Below, in pieces: positions 39,911 to 48,317 of a DNA stretch of 63,583 bases (position 1 is its first letter; the number at the start of each line of letters is the position of its first letter). The notes under the pieces were generated by a model. That model was not told where the DNA came from. It saw only the letters and a program-made list of their open reading frames with translations, and searched no databases. This DNA is from Paenibacillus sp. (GTDB taxonomy: Bacteria; Bacillota; Bacilli; Paenibacillales; YIM-B00363): contig NZ_JAPSKE010000032.1 of NCBI RefSeq assembly GCF_031177825.1, positions 1-63,583 on the forward strand, written 5' to 3'. Position numbers and translations under genes: made by a program.

Positions 39911-40912
39911 ATGTTATTTTTATCGAACGAGGGGATGCACGACCCGGCGATGAACCTCGCCCTTGAAGAATACGCCTTGCGAAACCTCCCGCTGGAGGAC
40001 GGCATATTGTTGTTTTACGTGAACGAGCCCTCGATCATTATCGGGAAAAACCAAAACACGATCGAGGAAATCGACCGCGAATACGTCGAAGCGAACGGCA
40101 TCCACGTCGTCCGGCGGCTGTCGGGCGGCGGCGCGGTATACCACGATCTCGGCAACCTGAATTTCAGCTTCATCACGAAGGACGAGGGCGATTCGTTCCG
40201 AAACTTCGCGAAGTTCACGAAGCCCGTCACGGACGCCTTGCGGCGGATGGGCGTCGATGCCGAGCTGAGCGGTCGCAACGATATACTGGTCGGGGAACGG
40301 AAAATTTCCGGCAACGCGCAATTCGCCGCGAAGGGCCGCATGTACAGCCACGGCACGCTGCTGTTCGATTCCGACATGGAGCGGGTCGCCTCCGCGCTGC
40401 GCGTGAAGCCGATGAAATTCGAGTCGAAGAGCACGAAGTCGGTCCGCTCCCGCGTCGCCAACATCAGCGAGTTTCTGCCCGAGCCGATGACGATGGAACA
40501 GTTCCGCGCCGCGCTGCTGCGGGAAATTTTCGGAACCGAGCCCGACCGGGTGCCGACCGTGGACATGACCGCGGACGATTGGGAGGCGGTGCGGAAGCTC
40601 GCAGACGCGCGGTATCGGAGTTGGGAGTGGAATTACGGACGATCGCCGAAGTCGAACGTGCAGCATGCGCATAAGTTTCCGTCGGGTATCGTCGATATCC
40701 GATTGTTCGTCGAGGAGGGGCGCATTTCGTCCTGCGCGATTTACGGCGACTTCTTCGGAACGGGGGACGTCGGCGAGGCGGAAGCGGCGTTGACCGAGGC
40801 GAAATACGAGGAAGCGTCGCTGCGGGAAGCGCTCGAGGGCGTCGACGTCGAGAAGCTGCTCGGCGGCGTCTCTCGAGAGGAGTTCATCGACCTGCTGCTC
40901 TTGAAAATATAA
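39911..40912 (+). CDS. lplA: Lipoate-protein ligase
   Basis: 333 residues, ATG at 39911 with a weak GGTGG site. It attaches free lipoate to E2 subunits and GcvH in two steps through lipoyl-AMP. Motifs: RRLSGGGAVYHDLGNLNFSF (lipoyl/ATP site), GRNDILVGERKISGNAQ with the catalytic Lys, and SHGTLLFD. The C-terminal ~80 residues form the accessory domain of LplJ/LplA. Length matches Bacillus LplJ. A single-gene unit. Confidence 0.95.
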   Translation: MLFLSNEGMHDPAMNLALEEYALRNLPLEDGILLFYVNEPSIIIGKNQNTIEEIDREYVEANGIHVVRRLSGGGAVYHDLGNLNFSFITKDEGDSFRNFAKFTKPVTDALRRMGVDAELSGRNDILVGERKISGNAQFAAKGRMYSHGTLLFDSDMERVASALRVKPMKFESKSTKSVRSRVANISEFLPEPMTMEQFRAALLREIFGTEPDRVPTVDMTADDWEAVRKLADARYRSWEWNYGRSPKSNVQHAHKFPSGIVDIRLFVEEGRISSCAIYGDFFGTGDVGEAEAALTEAKYEEASLREALEGVDVEKLLGGVSREEFIDLLLLKI

Positions 40913-40914
40913 TC

Positions 40915-40951
40915 GAAGAAGCCGCCGATCTCGCGGGATCGGCGGCTTCTT
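40915..40951 (+). terminator. Rho-independent terminator after lipoate ligase
   Basis: GAAGAAGCCGCCGATC / GATCGGCGGCTTCTT is a strong 15-16-bp stem with a short TCGCG loop and a brief T-rich tail. Confidence 0.88.
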
Positions 40952-41043
40952 GCGTTCCGGCGTAACGACGCCGCTTCGTTTTCTAGGAAAGATGTACTTT
41001 CAATTGGGAATTTGTTATAAGCTGACATGGAGGAGGGGAATCG

Positions 41044-41550
41044 ATGAAGAGACGAATGGGCCGAAGCGAATTCGACGCCCTTGCGGACGAGGAGCTGGGG
41101 GCGGCTTGCTTCGCTCCGGTCTTGCCGCTCATCCGAGCGAAGCCGGATTCGATAAAACAAGAAGTGTACCGCAGCCTGACGGCCGGACAGCGGGCGCTGT
41201 TTATGTATCATGTGTATGTGGATCATGCGAAACATTCCGCGGAGCAATTTTATTGGCGGACCGCTCACTACGCGGCGCAGCCGAACGCTTGGGCGGAGCT
41301 GCATAGGGGATTGAATGTATTCGGAGCGACGGGATTGGCGAGGCTGTTGGATCGGACGAAAGCGGCGCTGGCCGATCGGATCGGCGACGCCGCACCCGGG
41401 GATCTGGACAAGGACGAGGTCCTGTCCGGATTCGTCGGGGCGCTGTACGAGGAATTCCTTCGCTGCTCGGCGGACGCGGCCGGCCGGATCGGCCTTGCGA
41501 TTCGGGCGAATCCGTCCGACTTCGTCGCCTTCGAGGAGCGAGAGGCGTAG
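41044..41550 (+). CDS. Conserved helical protein, unknown function
   Basis: 168 residues, ATG with GGAGGAGGGG upstream. No named domain is recognised with confidence. It is helical, with the centre QRALFMYHVYVDHAKHSAEQ (an H/Y-rich helix reminiscent of DUF4375-like proteins). No signal peptide or membrane segment. It sits between the lipoate ligase terminator and the broken AHSA1 gene on the opposite strand, which converges on it. Confidence 0.72.
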   Translation: MKRRMGRSEFDALADEELGAACFAPVLPLIRAKPDSIKQEVYRSLTAGQRALFMYHVYVDHAKHSAEQFYWRTAHYAAQPNAWAELHRGLNVFGATGLARLLDRTKAALADRIGDAAPGDLDKDEVLSGFVGALYEEFLRCSADAAGRIGLAIRANPSDFVAFEEREA

Positions 41551-41556
41551 CTGCCG

Positions 41557-41913
41557 TTAGCCTGGCATTGTCGCCAATACGACCTCCAATGGATTCAGCC
41601 CCATCGTCAAGCCTTCGGCCATTCCCATCTCGAGCAGCGTCTTCGCATCGACCGGCGTCGCCGTCTGAATGCGCACCGTCAGCGTCGTCCGTCCGTCGTT
41701 CTCGGCGAAGAGGAGCGTGCCGATATGCTCCGGGACGCCGCCGGGTCTTAGATCGATGCGACAGGTCGGGATCGTGTACGGATACGGCGCTCACCAACGG
41801 GATAAGTGCACTGAGTTCGTGAACGCTTCGAATACGAGCTCGCGCGGCGCTTCGAACGTTCGGACGAGGGTAATTTCCTTGTCGGCAACGTTCGTCGTTA
41901 CGGCATTTTTCAT
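41557..41913 (-). pseudogene. Broken AHSA1/SRPBCC-domain gene
   Basis: From the ATG at 41913 (GGAGG upstream) the frame reads MKNAVTTNVADKEITLVRTF, the start of an AHSA1-type START/SRPBCC protein, up to HLSRW, where TGA at 41793-41791 replaces the second Trp of the usual RWW. The same frame then continues APYPYTIPTCRIDLRPGG and on to TAA at 41557. Compared with the family, ~40 residues are also missing after RPGG. So one nonsense codon and one in-frame deletion are present. If translated, only 40 residues would be made. Confidence 0.85.
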
Positions 41914-42074
41914 GAGAGGTTCCTCCAATCGAACTAGGGAATGAGCGGTTCCGGCTGTCGGTCGGACCGGGGAACGGGGGATCCAGAAGCTTGCGGAAGA
42001 AAGGCCTTGAAGGCATACGTCCCGGGAACGGCGCATAGAGCTGTAACTGGACCTTTTCTTGGGAGGAATCAGCT

Positions 42075-42635
42075 TTGAGTATGCCGCAATTATCGATGGT
42101 TCATAGAAACTTGTCGTCGGTTCCCGCGCCGGCGGTTCCGAACGGGTACGAAGTTCGAACGTTCCGTTCGGGGGACGAGGAGGCCTGGGAGTCGATCGCC
42201 ATGGAAGCCTTCGAGAACGATTCGCTCCGGTTCGCGTTATTGTCCAACGATCCGGCGTACCGCGCGGACCGGATATGGTTCGTGTGCGAAGCCGGCGGCG
42301 GTTCCCCGGTAGCGACAGCCTCCGCCTGGCATCGGGAGGAGCTGGACGAGAGGACAGGGTACTTGCACATGGTGGCCGTCAGGGCGGATTGCGCGGGCCG
42401 AGGTCTCGGTTCGGCAGCGTCGCTGGCGGCGCTGCGCGCCATGGCGAACGAAGGCAAGTCCCGCGCGGTGCTGCATACGGACGATTTCCGTCTGCCGGCG
42501 ATTAAGACGTACTTGAGGCTGGGTTGCATTCCGCGCATTACGGATACAAGTCATCCGCAGCGGTGGCGCGACATCGCGAACGAAATCGGCGGCACCTATT
42601 TGGCGACGGCGCCGGGCTCGCGAGGAGTCGAGTAA
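42075..42635 (+). CDS. GNAT-family N-acetyltransferase
   Basis: 186 residues from TTG, GGGAGG nine bases upstream. Acetyl-CoA-dependent acyltransferase fold: the key turn RADCAGRGLGSAASLAALR gives the pyrophosphate-binding R/Q-x-x-G-x-G/A loop at ~105-123, then a strand with AVLHTDDFRLPAIKTYLRLG. The acceptor is unknown. Single gene. Confidence 0.88.
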   Translation: MSMPQLSMVHRNLSSVPAPAVPNGYEVRTFRSGDEEAWESIAMEAFENDSLRFALLSNDPAYRADRIWFVCEAGGGSPVATASAWHREELDERTGYLHMVAVRADCAGRGLGSAASLAALRAMANEGKSRAVLHTDDFRLPAIKTYLRLGCIPRITDTSHPQRWRDIANEIGGTYLATAPGSRGVE

Positions 42636-42674
42636 CGCAGGGGCGGATCGCGCGTGCAGGGGATGTGTGTATTT

Positions 42675-42704
42675 TTGTGATTGCGCATGCGCATGTGGTA
42701 CACT
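42675..42704 (+). promoter_or_regulatory. DeoR-gene promoter with 12-bp palindrome
   Basis: TTGTGA, 18 bases, TACACT. The spacer contains the perfect palindrome TGCGCATGCGCA (42682-42693). A repressor bound there would block the promoter; autoregulation by the DeoR protein encoded next is a simple guess. Confidence 0.55.
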
Positions 42705-42740
42705 TTGACACAACAGATTCGCCGAGGTAGAGGTGTTCCG

Positions 42741-43505
42741 ATGCTTGCGCACGAAAGACATGCCGAAATATTACGCGTCTTGCACGAACTGCAGTCCGTG
42801 AAGACGACGGAATTGATCCGAAGATTCGACGTCTCCTTCGAGACGATCCGCAGAGATTTGGAATTTTTGGAAAAGGAAGGCGCCCTCGCCCGCGTCCACG
42901 GCGGGGCGACGCTGCCGGCTGCCGAGTATCGGCAGGAGCTGCCCTTCACGGTGCGGGAGCGAAAGCGCGTCCCGGAGAAGCAGGAGCTCGCCGCGAAGGC
43001 GGCGGAGCTCGTCGCGGAAGGGCAGTCGCTGTTCCTCGACGTCAGCACGACGAACACCGAATTCGCGAAGGCGCTGAAGCAGCGCTTCGAGCGGCTGACG
43101 CTCATAACGAATTCGTTCCCGATCGCTTCGCTCGTCATGGATAAACCCGGCTTTACGATTTTGTTCATCGGGGGCGTCGTCAGGAACGAGGAGATGTGCG
43201 TCGTCGGCGGCTTCGCGGAGGCGTTCGTGGAGCAATTCCACGCGGACGCGTTCTTCATGAGCGCCAGCGGCATTTCCTTGACCGACGGCGTCACCGATTA
43301 CGGCGTCGGGGAAATTCAGTTGAAGAAACGGATGATGGCGCGCTCCAAGAAGGTTGTCGTACTGGCCGATAGCAGCAAGTTCGATGCCGTGTCGCTAACG
43401 TCGGTATGCGGCTTGGGCGAGATCGACGGCGTCGTCACCGACTCGAAGCTGCCGCCGGAGACGGCGGACAAGTACCGCTCCGCAGGAGTAGAGATTTACA
43501 TGTAA
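42741..43505 (+). CDS. DeoR-family transcriptional regulator
   Basis: 254 residues from the ATG at 42741 (AGAGGTG upstream; the upstream in-frame ATG at 42681 lies in the promoter). The N-terminal helix-turn-helix reads MLAHERHAEILRVLHELQ... with TELIRRFDVSFETIRRDLEF, the DeoR signature. The sugar-phosphate sensing domain has LDVSTTNTEFAKAL, TNSFPIASLV and the DSSKFDAVS end motif. DeoR proteins sense phosphorylated sugars or nucleosides. No sugar operon follows directly; it may act in trans. Confidence 0.92.
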   Translation: MLAHERHAEILRVLHELQSVKTTELIRRFDVSFETIRRDLEFLEKEGALARVHGGATLPAAEYRQELPFTVRERKRVPEKQELAAKAAELVAEGQSLFLDVSTTNTEFAKALKQRFERLTLITNSFPIASLVMDKPGFTILFIGGVVRNEEMCVVGGFAEAFVEQFHADAFFMSASGISLTDGVTDYGVGEIQLKKRMMARSKKVVVLADSSKFDAVSLTSVCGLGEIDGVVTDSKLPPETADKYRSAGVEIYM

Positions 43506-43523
43506 ACCGCGGCACGCCGCGCG

Positions 43524-43550
43524 AACCTCCCGTTGCCGGGAGGTTTTTTT
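43524..43550 (+). terminator. Rho-independent terminator after the DeoR gene
   Basis: AACCTCCCG-TTGC-CGGGAGGTT followed by five further T residues. Confidence 0.9.
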
Positions 43551-43560
43551 GTTGCTACAG

Positions 43561-43640
43561 CAGTAAATCGTGGCGCCCCTCCGCAAATAACACGGGGGTT
43601 GTCTCCCTAGGCAGCAATAAATCGAGGCGTTCCTCCGCAA
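43561..43640. repeat. 26-bp imperfect direct repeat
   Basis: Copies at 43561-43586 and 43615-43640 differ at four positions (both contain TAAATCG and CTCCGCAA), 54 bases apart. They lie in the ~420-base gene-free stretch 43506-43925. No transposase or gene was found there. Confidence 0.75.
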
Positions 43641-43679
43641 TGATTAGGGCATGCCACCCCAAAAAATGAGGAACGCCTC
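43624..43679. repeat. 12-bp inverted repeat
   Basis: GAGGCGTTCCTC (43624-43635) and GAGGAACGCCTC (43668-43679) are perfect inverses separated by 32 bases. The left arm overlaps the second copy of the direct repeat. A long hairpin could form. Confidence 0.75.
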
Positions 43680-43721
43680 CCCAAAACGCTCGACCGTCCC
43701 AATGTCCATCGACGAAGTGCA

Positions 43722-43763
43722 CAACCGTTGGGCACCGTGAGCTCAACCGTTGGGCACCTTGAG
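43722..43763. repeat. 22-bp tandem repeat, about two copies
   Basis: CAACCGTTGGGCACC recurs with a 22-base period (43722 and 43744) and CAACC opens a third, broken copy at about 43766. The linking bases are CGTGAGCT and TTGAGCC. It looks like a decayed minisatellite. Confidence 0.75.
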
Positions 43764-43925
43764 CCCAACCACCGGTGCGCTTGCCGGTCTCCGGCGGTCG
43801 CTCGGGCGCGCCGTTGCCGAAGCGGGCTTCCCGAGCGCGCCTTCCTCCGAGTCTTGGAAGGATTTCCGATTGACAGACAAGTATATCCGGTGGTAATTTG
43901 TATTCGAGTGCAAAAATATGTATTT

Positions 43926-44816
43926 ATGTGTGTTTTATTGTGGATTTGGAGGGGGGATTGGATCATCTTACCTGTTCTGCTGGTGCTGGCATCCGGCATC
44001 GCGCATGCTCTGTGGAACTTGTTAGCCAAGCGGAGCGACGACAAGGCTTTATTTCTATTGTGCATCTTCGTACCGACGACGGCGCTGCTGCTGCCTCGGC
44101 TCCTCGAGGAGCTGACGAGGCCCGGGGTGCCGCCGCAAAGCTATTGGCTGCTGCTGCTGTCGACGGTCGTGCAGGGCTTCTATGCGTTCTTCCTCTCGAA
44201 ATCGTTGACGCACGGGGACATCTCGCAGGTGTACCCGATGATGCGCGGCATCGGGACGATGCTCCTGCCGCTGATGAGCGTGCTGCTGCTGAACGAACGG
44301 CTGACGGCATGGGGGTGGGCCGGCTTGACGCTGATCGCATCCGGCTTTCTCGCGATGAGCGGCCTGGCGTTCGCGCGCCGCCGCTCCCCGATCGCTCCGA
44401 AGGTTATCGCGTATACGCTCGCGGTGGGGTTATGTACGATGGGGTACGTCCTCGTCGATAAGGTGAACCTCGGCCAGTTCTCGCCGCTGGCGCTGCTCGC
44501 CGCCTCCAACATCGGGTTCATGGCCGGGCTCGTCCCGTTCGTCCCGTTCCGGCGCATTCGGTGGAAGACGGTCATGAAGGAGCACGGCGTAACGCTCGCG
44601 ATCGGATCGATTCTGTCGCCGGGCTCGTATTTATTGTTTCTATTCGCGATGAGCTTGTCGCCGCTGACGTACGTGGCGCCGCTTCGCGAGATCGGCACCG
44701 TCTTCGGTACGCTGTTCGGCATCTATCTGCTGCGCGAGCCGAAGGAAGCGGCGCGGATCGTCTCGGCCTGCATGATCTTCTCGGGCATCGTCTTGATCGG
44801 CGGGTGGGGCATGTAA
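43926..44816 (+). CDS. EamA/DMT-superfamily transporter
   Basis: 296 residues from the ATG at 43926; the start is uncertain. Ten transmembrane helices in two EamA repeats (ASGIAHALWNLLAKRS opens the first; GSILSPGSYLLFLFAMSLSP is in the second), with the small-residue and PxREIG/LREP turn of drug/metabolite exporters. GGAGGGGGG at 43948-43956 is followed by TTG at 43958, one base out of frame with the protein; the in-frame codon after it is ATC at 43962. So the real start is either the poorly supported ATG used here, a non-AUG start, or a single-base error. Substrate unknown. Confidence 0.88.
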   Translation: MCVLLWIWRGDWIILPVLLVLASGIAHALWNLLAKRSDDKALFLLCIFVPTTALLLPRLLEELTRPGVPPQSYWLLLLSTVVQGFYAFFLSKSLTHGDISQVYPMMRGIGTMLLPLMSVLLLNERLTAWGWAGLTLIASGFLAMSGLAFARRRSPIAPKVIAYTLAVGLCTMGYVLVDKVNLGQFSPLALLAASNIGFMAGLVPFVPFRRIRWKTVMKEHGVTLAIGSILSPGSYLLFLFAMSLSPLTYVAPLREIGTVFGTLFGIYLLREPKEAARIVSACMIFSGIVLIGGWGM

Positions 44817-44858
44817 TCGCATAGAGCTGGGAAGGAGCATGAAAGGAGCGTGTTGAAA

Positions 44859-45929
44859 ATGGGGGAAGCCATACCCGCCGAGTCGTCGTATGCAAGCGAA
44901 ATTCAAGCCGTCGCCGAAGCCGTCGAAGCGAGCCGGACGGAAGGGGCGCTGTCGTTCGCGTTCATTACGGATCTGCACCATCGCGCGTCCGGGAACCAGC
45001 TGCGCGCCGCCGCGGCGCTTCGCGAGCTGGCGGCGAGGCTTCGCCTCGACTTCGTCCTGCACGGCGGCGACGCGAGCGCGAACGGGCCGAAGGAGGACGT
45101 CGTCGCGGCGCAGCGGGAGATGGCCGAGGCGCTCGCGCGCACGGGCGTTCCGGTGTTGACGGCGAAAGGCAATCACGACGACAACTCGATTTACGATCAC
45201 GAGCGGAAGACCGGAGCGGCCGAACATGTCGTGTTTCCGCAGCAGTCGAAGGCGATCTGGGGAGCCGCCTCGGAGGCGGTCGCCCGATATGACGACGCTC
45301 GACCGGACTCGCTTTACTTCTACGCGGATTTCCCGTCGAAGCGCGTCCGCGTCGTCGTGCTCGACTGCATGGACCACCCGTACCGGCTGAAGGAGAGCGG
45401 GGAGCTCGCGTATTTGGGGCAGTGGCATTACGTGTTTTCCCAGGGCCAGATGGAGTGGCTCGCGCAGCGCGCGTTCGACCTGCGCGGCCGTCCGGATTGG
45501 AGCGTAATCATTATGTCTCATGTCGCGATTTTGCAGGACGGCGTGTTCGGCGTCGACCACCCGGTGCGCAACGGAGAGGCGCTATGGGACATCGTGAAGG
45601 CGTTCCGCGACGGCGGCCGGTTCCGGGGGGAAGGAGGCGAAGGCGAATTCGCTTATCGAATCGATGCGGACTTCGCGGCGCAAGGCGCAAGAGACGTGAT
45701 CGGTTGTTGGTTCGGCCACGTGCATCACGACCAGGTCGTCGTGCGGGACGGCATCCCGAATATTTCCGCCGTGAATGCGTGGACGCTGCAGGAGTTCCCC
45801 GAATCGCCGAAGCGGGAGGAAGGCTCGGTCACCGAAACCGCCTTTGACATCGTGACCGCGGACCTCGGCGCAAGAGTATGCCGACTGACTCGTTTCGGCG
45901 CGGGGGAGTCGAGAACGGTTCGATATTAA
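44859..45929 (+). CDS. Metallophosphoesterase
   Basis: 356 residues from the ATG at 44859 (GGAG ten bases upstream; in-frame GTG and TTG at 44850 and 44853 are closer to that site and also possible). Binuclear-metal signature in order: TDLHH (D, H), LHGGDAS (GD), KGNHDDNS (GNHD), IIMSHVAI (H), and GCWFGHVHHDQ (GHxH). Family members hydrolyse phosphomonoesters, diesters or nucleotides; no signal peptide, so cytoplasmic. It follows the EamA gene by 43 bases and probably shares its transcript. Confidence 0.9.
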   Translation: MGEAIPAESSYASEIQAVAEAVEASRTEGALSFAFITDLHHRASGNQLRAAAALRELAARLRLDFVLHGGDASANGPKEDVVAAQREMAEALARTGVPVLTAKGNHDDNSIYDHERKTGAAEHVVFPQQSKAIWGAASEAVARYDDARPDSLYFYADFPSKRVRVVVLDCMDHPYRLKESGELAYLGQWHYVFSQGQMEWLAQRAFDLRGRPDWSVIIMSHVAILQDGVFGVDHPVRNGEALWDIVKAFRDGGRFRGEGGEGEFAYRIDADFAAQGARDVIGCWFGHVHHDQVVVRDGIPNISAVNAWTLQEFPESPKREEGSVTETAFDIVTADLGARVCRLTRFGAGESRTVRY

Positions 45930-45979
45930 CGCCGCGTTAAGTGCGAATGTAGATTTACATAATTTTTACTCCTCACCTA

Positions 45980-46008
45980 TTGAACTCCTACCGATTCCTA
46001 TGTATGAT
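45980..46008 (+). promoter_or_regulatory. Sigma-A promoter of the SBP/ABC operon
   Basis: TTGAAC, exactly 17 bases, TATGAT, in the 306-base gap 45930-46235. Operator-like elements follow at 46020-46091. Confidence 0.7.
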
Positions 46009-46019
46009 GCTGATATGAA

Positions 46020-46091
46020 GGGTAAAGCGCTATCAACTGTCAGGTTAAGCGCTTTACCCGCAATATTGTAGTCGTTTTAAACCGGTTTAAA
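46020..46091. promoter_or_regulatory. Operator region: 12-bp inverted pair and 16-bp palindrome
   Basis: GGGTAAAGCGCT (46020-46031) and AGCGCTTTACCC (46048-46059) are perfect inverses; each is also cre-like (GTAAAGCGCTATCA matches 12 of 14 CcpA-site bases). TTTAAACCGGTTTAAA (46076-46091) is a perfect 16-bp palindrome with the AAACCGGTTT core of LacI-family operators. The LacI regulator at 53141 is the likely ligand. Both sites follow the promoter at 45980. Confidence 0.6.
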
Positions 46092-46235
46092 CGCTACTTC
46101 ATACCTTTTTTGAACATCATGGGATCTCGAATTGCAAGCGGTTACAAGTATTGGGGGTGAACGGTCGGTTCGGGTTTGTCGGCTTGGCAAACATAGCAGT
46201 GGAAGACATGTTGATATTCTATAGGAGGGGTACTC

Positions 46236-48218
46236 TTGAACAAATCAAGGCTGCTGGTCGCAATGATAATGTTGTTGTTCGCCGTTCTGTTCGCGGCGTG
46301 CACGAAAGACGAGGCGGCGCCGAGCGACGCTCCGGAACCGTCCGAGACGACGGACGAGAAAGACGATACGGCCGAGCCGACGAAAGCGCCCGCCGAAACC
46401 GTCGTCGTTCAGGAAGCGCCGATGCTGTCCGAGCTCGTAGCGAGCGGATCGCTGCCGCCGCTGGCGGAGCGGCTGCCCGCCGAGTCCGACATCATGGTGG
46501 AGCCGGTCGTCGAGGAAATCGGGCAGTACGGCGGCGAATGGAAGATGCCGTGGAACGGTCCCGGCGACCGCTGGACCGTCGGACAGCCGACGGAGGAATC
46601 GCTGTTCCGCTTTAGCAAGGACGGCAGCAAGGTGGAGCCGAACGTGGCGAAAGGCTACGACGTCAACGAAAACTCCACGGAGTTCACGATTTACCTCCGC
46701 GAAGGCATGAAATGGTCGGACGGGGAGCCGTTCACGGCCGACGACGTCATTTTCTACTGGGAGCACATGTTGAAGAAAGAGACGTTCGGCAAGAAAGTCT
46801 ACGACGCGTATTACTCCGTCGACCCGGCGACGGGCGATAAGGCGCTCGCCGAAGTGACGAAGATCGACGATTACACGTTCAAGGTGACGCACAAGTATCC
46901 GAGCGTGCAGTTCCTCGAGCGCGTCGCGATCGACAACAAGTGGTTTTTCGCGCCGGAGCACTTCCACCGTACGATTCTGCCGGAGTTCGTCGGCGAAGAG
47001 AAGGCGCTCGCGATCGCGAAGGAGTGGGGCTTCGAAGACGTGCAATCGTTCCTCGTCGCCACAGGGTACTACTACTGGATCAACCCGGAAATTCCGACGC
47101 TGCGCGCGTGGGTGGCGAAGAACGACCCGGACAGCGACCAGTTCATCATGGAACGCAACCCGTATTACTGGAAGGTCGACGAAGAAGGCAAGCAGCTGCC
47201 GTACATCGACCGCATCGTGGCGACGAAAATCCAAGATCCTAGCCACAAAATTCTCGGCACGCTCGCCGGCGATTATAATCTGACTTGGTTCGGGGCGGCG
47301 GACTTTACGGTGTTGAAGGAAAACGAGCAGAAAGCCGGCTACCGCGTCATCCCGTGGTCGACGGCCGCATGGTCGAGCGCCGGCGTTCAGGTGAACCAGA
47401 CGGTCGCGGATCCGAAGCTGCGCAAGCTGTTCCAAGACGCGAAATTCCGGGAGGCGCTTTCGGTCGGCGTCAACCGCGTCGAAATTACGGAAATTTACAC
47501 GAACGGCATCGCGGAGCCGATCCAGGCGTCCGTGCCGGAAGGACTCGTCGGCTATCAGGACGGCTGGAGAGACCAATGGGCGGCGTACGAGCCGGACCGC
47601 GCGAATCAGTTGCTCGACGAGCTCGGTCTGAAGAAGGGCGCCGACGGCTTCCGGACGCATCCGGACGGCTCGGATCTGACGCTGACGGTCATCGATTCGA
47701 CGACGGATACGGCGCCGTTCCTGGAGCTGCTGAAGAAATATTACGAGGAGATGGGCCTGAAGACCGACATCAAGATCGTGGACCAGGCGACCCATCAGGA
47801 GATGAAGTACTCGAACCAAGTGCCGCTGCATACGGAAAATATTTCGGTCGCGAACGTCGCGTTCCGTCCGGATACGCTCGTGCCGCTTCGCGTGCTGACG
47901 CCGTGGTCGATCGAATACGGCCGTTACGCGGAGTCCGGCGGCAAGGAAGGGATGGCGCCGGAAGGCGACGTGGCCGAAATCATGAAGCTGTGGGATCAAA
48001 TCAAAGCGGCGAAGACGACGGACGAGATTAACAAGCTCGCGGCCGACATCGTCAAGATTCACCAGAAAAATCAATGGGTCATCGGATACGCGGGACCGAC
48101 GCCGAACCTCGTCGTCGCATCTAACAAGATCCGCAACGTACCGACCGATATGATCTGGGCGGACGAATTCCGCTCCCTCGGTCACGCGCACCCGGCTCAG
48201 TTTTTCATTCAGCCTTAA
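46236..48218 (+). CDS. Family-5 extracellular solute-binding lipoprotein
   Basis: 660 residues from TTG, AGGAGGGG upstream. The lipobox FAAC (Cys ~22) is followed by an acidic, Thr/Pro-rich linker to ~60. Residues ~70-660 show the SBP family 5 (OppA/DppA) fold: WTVGQPTEESLFRFSKDG, EFTIYLREGMKWSDGEPFTA, NPYYWKVD. Such proteins bind oligopeptides or, in LacI-regulated systems, oligosaccharides; the operon here supports the second. It is the first gene of the transporter operon. Confidence 0.93.
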   Translation: MNKSRLLVAMIMLLFAVLFAACTKDEAAPSDAPEPSETTDEKDDTAEPTKAPAETVVVQEAPMLSELVASGSLPPLAERLPAESDIMVEPVVEEIGQYGGEWKMPWNGPGDRWTVGQPTEESLFRFSKDGSKVEPNVAKGYDVNENSTEFTIYLREGMKWSDGEPFTADDVIFYWEHMLKKETFGKKVYDAYYSVDPATGDKALAEVTKIDDYTFKVTHKYPSVQFLERVAIDNKWFFAPEHFHRTILPEFVGEEKALAIAKEWGFEDVQSFLVATGYYYWINPEIPTLRAWVAKNDPDSDQFIMERNPYYWKVDEEGKQLPYIDRIVATKIQDPSHKILGTLAGDYNLTWFGAADFTVLKENEQKAGYRVIPWSTAAWSSAGVQVNQTVADPKLRKLFQDAKFREALSVGVNRVEITEIYTNGIAEPIQASVPEGLVGYQDGWRDQWAAYEPDRANQLLDELGLKKGADGFRTHPDGSDLTLTVIDSTTDTAPFLELLKKYYEEMGLKTDIKIVDQATHQEMKYSNQVPLHTENISVANVAFRPDTLVPLRVLTPWSIEYGRYAESGGKEGMAPEGDVAEIMKLWDQIKAAKTTDEINKLAADIVKIHQKNQWVIGYAGPTPNLVVASNKIRNVPTDMIWADEFRSLGHAHPAQFFIQP

Positions 48219-48243
48219 CCCCGCGTCGGGCGCGGGAGGACGC

Positions 48244-48264
48244 GGCGAAGCGACGAGCTTCGCC
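48244..48264 (+). other. Stem-loop between SBP and permease genes
   Basis: GGCGAAGC-GACGA-GCTTCGCC is a perfect 8-bp stem without a T tract. Hairpins here commonly protect the abundant SBP message and let only part of transcription proceed downstream. Confidence 0.55.
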
Positions 48265-48317
48265 GGCTTCCTTCCCGGGGAGCCCCGCGAACCGTTACGG
48301 AGAGGAACGTGTGCGAG

